Origin: Candidatus Krumholzibacteriia bacterium
GTDB taxonomy: Bacteria > Krumholzibacteriota > Krumholzibacteriia > Krumholzibacteriales > Krumholzibacteriaceae
Direction: 5' to 3'
Assembly: GCA_026387805.1 (NCBI GenBank)
Contig: JAPLKY010000277.1
Span: 1-6,979, forward strand
DNA length: 6,979 nucleotides
Shown: in pieces, positions 5,600 through 6,979 of the stretch
Position numbering within the stretch: position 1 is the first letter of the stretch
Layout: each line of letters starts with the position of its first letter
Notes under the pieces: model-generated
What the model was told of the DNA's origin: nothing
Databases searched by the model: none
What the model saw: only the letters and a program-made list of their open reading frames with translations
Made by a program: the position numbers and the translations under genes

Positions 5600-6341
5600 A
5601 CTGAGAAAACGCCAGTACCCGGCGATCGTGCTGTACCTTCTCCTGATCGCGGGGGCCTTCCTCGCCGGCGTCATTATATTCGATCTCATCATCATGCCGG
5701 GCATCGTCGGACGGGGCAGCGCCGCGGTCGCGCCCGCGATCGAGGGCATGAGCATGAAACAGGCGCAGGAGGTCTGCCACAAGGAGCGTCTCGAGGTCGC
5801 CGTCGCCGGCAGCCGCAGCTCCGACGAGATCCCGGAAGCGTACGTCATCTCGCAGGATCCGCGGCAGGGCCAGGGGCTCAAGCGGGGAAGAACGATCAGA
5901 GTCGTCGTGAGCTCGGGCCGCAGGATGGAGATCGTGCCCTCGTTTGAGGGAAAGACGATTCGCGAGGCGGAGGTTCTCGTCGAGAGCTCGGGGCTCGGGA
6001 AGGGGCGCACGGTCCGGATTCTCGCTCCCGGCGAGGGGCAGCCCTCCGTGCTCGCGACGAGTCCCTCGGCCGGCACAAAGGTCCCGCGCGGCGCTCCCGT
6101 CGACATCCTCGTCGCGATACCCGGCGAGCCGAAGTCGTACCTCATGCCCGATCTCGTCGGCAGGGATTACCCGTTCGTGAAAGACAAACTCGAGAGGCTC
6201 GGGTTCAACGTCGTGCACGCCGCATCGAGGAAGCGCGGCGAGGGGAAGTTTCCGAACGCGATTCTCTCTCAGTCCCCGCCCGCGGGCGCGAAGATCAAGG
6301 AAGGAGACACGATTGAACTCGTCGTTTCGGCGCTTGAATGA
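5577..6341 (+). CDS. Single-pass membrane protein with three PASTA domains, no kinase domain
   Basis: From TTG 5577 the product has 254 residues. A short basic N-terminus (IDRLRKRQ) precedes one hydrophobic helix at about 16-41, predicting a cytoplasmic start and an exported C-terminal part. Three PASTA repeats follow at about 49-113, 117-182 and 187-253. Each shows the family pattern of an opening P.(x)nG, a helix, and a closing SQDP/TSPSAG/SQSPPAG then G.....V-rich strand. PASTA domains of PrkC/PknB kinases and some penicillin-binding proteins sense or bind peptidoglycan. Here no kinase or transpeptidase domain is attached, so a cell-wall sensing or anchoring role is only inferred. The start is uncertain: the only candidates before the helix are TTG 5559, 5577 and 5589. 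TTG 5577 has the G-rich tract upstream; TTG 5589 has GGCGG. All overlap fmt. It ends in tandem TGA TGA (6339-6344), 10 nt before rpe. Confidence 0.85.
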   Translation: MAGGLIDRLRKRQYPAIVLYLLLIAGAFLAGVIIFDLIIMPGIVGRGSAAVAPAIEGMSMKQAQEVCHKERLEVAVAGSRSSDEIPEAYVISQDPRQGQGLKRGRTIRVVVSSGRRMEIVPSFEGKTIREAEVLVESSGLGKGRTVRILAPGEGQPSVLATSPSAGTKVPRGAPVDILVAIPGEPKSYLMPDLVGRDYPFVKDKLERLGFNVVHAASRKRGEGKFPNAILSQSPPAGAKIKEGDTIELVVSALE

Positions 6342-6351
6342 TGAGGGCCGG

Positions 6352-6979
6352 GTGGCCGTCGCGCCGTCCCTCCTCTCGGCGGATTTTTCATGCCTCGAGC
6401 GCGAGATACGCTCGGTCGAGGATGCCGGCGCGGACTTCCTCCACCTCGACGTGATGGACGGCAATTTTGTCCCCAATATCACCTTCGGTCCCATGGTCGT
6501 CGAGGCGATCTCGAAGATCGCCCGCATTCCGCTCATCACGCACCTCATGATTCTGAACCCGGATGCCTACATCGAGCAATTCATCAAGGCGGGGAGCTCG
6601 GCGGTGAGCTTTCACTGGGAGGCGTGCCGGGAGGGTCACGCCGATATCATCAGGAAGATCCATTCGCTCGGCCGCGACGCGGGTCTCGCGATAAACCCCG
6701 ATACGCCGCTCTCCAAGGTCGAGCACCTGCTTTCCGACATCGACCTGCTCCTCGTCATGACCGTCTTCCCGGGTTTCGGCGGACAGGAGCTCATCGCGGA
6801 AGCGATAGCGAAGATCGGCGAGGCGAAGCGGATCAGGGAGAAGAGCGGTTGCCGGTTCGTCATCGAAGTGGACGGCGGAATCAAGCCTGACAACGCCTGG
6901 CGGGTGCGGGAGCAGGGGGCGCAGATCATCGTCGCCGGCACGGCGGTCTTCAAGTGCTCCGACTATGCCGGCGCCATTC
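6352..6979 (+). CDS. rpe: Ribulose-phosphate 3-epimerase Rpe (3' end outside window)
   Basis: Rpe interconverts ribulose 5-phosphate and xylulose 5-phosphate in the pentose phosphate pathway. The window holds 209 codons; the family is about 215-225 residues, so only about 10-15 are missing. Seen are APSLLSADF at the start; HLDVMDGNFVPNITFGP (31-47), with metal ligands His31 and Asp33 (Asp33 also catalytic); HLMI with metal ligand His64; FHWEA (87-91); MTVFPGFGGQ (136-145); EVDGGI with catalytic, metal-binding Asp174; and the phosphate-binding AGTAVF (195-200). The active site is complete. Two positions depart from the common pattern: Thr63 where Asp is usual (DVHLM), and Phe139 where Asn is usual (VNPGFGGQ). 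The start is GTG 6352, chosen because it gives the normal MAVAPSLL beginning and has GAGGG (6343-6347) 4 nt upstream. TTG 6334 in the same frame would overlap the PASTA gene and has no good site. Confidence 0.95.
   Translation, partial: MAVAPSLLSADFSCLEREIRSVEDAGADFLHLDVMDGNFVPNITFGPMVVEAISKIARIPLITHLMILNPDAYIEQFIKAGSSAVSFHWEACREGHADIIRKIHSLGRDAGLAINPDTPLSKVEHLLSDIDLLLVMTVFPGFGGQELIAEAIAKIGEAKRIREKSGCRFVIEVDGGIKPDNAWRVREQGAQIIVAGTAVFKCSDYAGAI

Noticed and set aside
4466..6145. A 559-codon open frame on the minus strand across fmt and the PASTA gene
   Set aside because: It mirrors the fmt codons in the same way and is explained by codon bias; it has no recognisable domain.
1..6979. Search for a novel system (defence, mobile element, CRISPR, biosynthetic cluster)
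   Set aside because: Every gene belongs to a known housekeeping family or domain class. There are no direct repeat arrays, insertion-sequence ends, tRNA or unexplained long non-coding segments.

Overview
The window is a tightly packed, one-direction (+ strand) run of nine housekeeping genes from a high-GC bacterium: ruvA (5' end missing), ruvB, queA, tgt, yajC, def, fmt, a membrane-anchored PASTA-repeat protein, and rpe (3' end missing). Gaps run from 42 nt down to a short overlap. There is no RNA gene, mobile element, CRISPR array or convincing terminator, and no non-coding stretch longer than 42 nt. The layout suggests one long polycistronic unit entered upstream of the window.

Region 1 (1-1503) is the Holliday-junction branch-migration pair RuvA-RuvB. 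Region 2 (1529-3748) is queA-tgt, the last steps of queuosine tRNA modification. Region 3 (3759-4085) is yajC, the small membrane subunit of the SecDF-YajC export complex. Region 4 (4128-5599) is the def-fmt pair, which formylates initiator Met-tRNA and later removes the formyl group from new proteins. Region 5 (5577-6979) is a kinase-less PASTA protein and ribulose-5-phosphate 3-epimerase.

The order ruvA-ruvB-queA-tgt-yajC is a widespread bacterial arrangement, but here def-fmt follows yajC where secD-secF would often be expected. The tail def-fmt-PASTA-rpe resembles a reduced form of the Firmicutes order def-fmt-rsmB-prpC-prkC-rsgA-rpe, with rsmB, prpC, the kinase domain and rsgA absent. 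The high GC, the rarity of TTA/CTA/TCA codons and the mosaic order fit a Gram-negative-type lineage outside the well-known model groups, possibly an uncultured phylum. I cannot name the organism from the sequence.

I see no new defence, mobile or biosynthetic system. The points worth a second look are local: the PASTA protein in the usual PrkC position; a run of nine G at the fmt/PASTA overlap, where loss of one G would fuse the two frames; a perfect 8-bp hairpin over the fmt ribosome-binding site; a QueA lacking the usual HxMHxE histidines; and unusually heavy use of TAG stop codons for a GC-rich genome.
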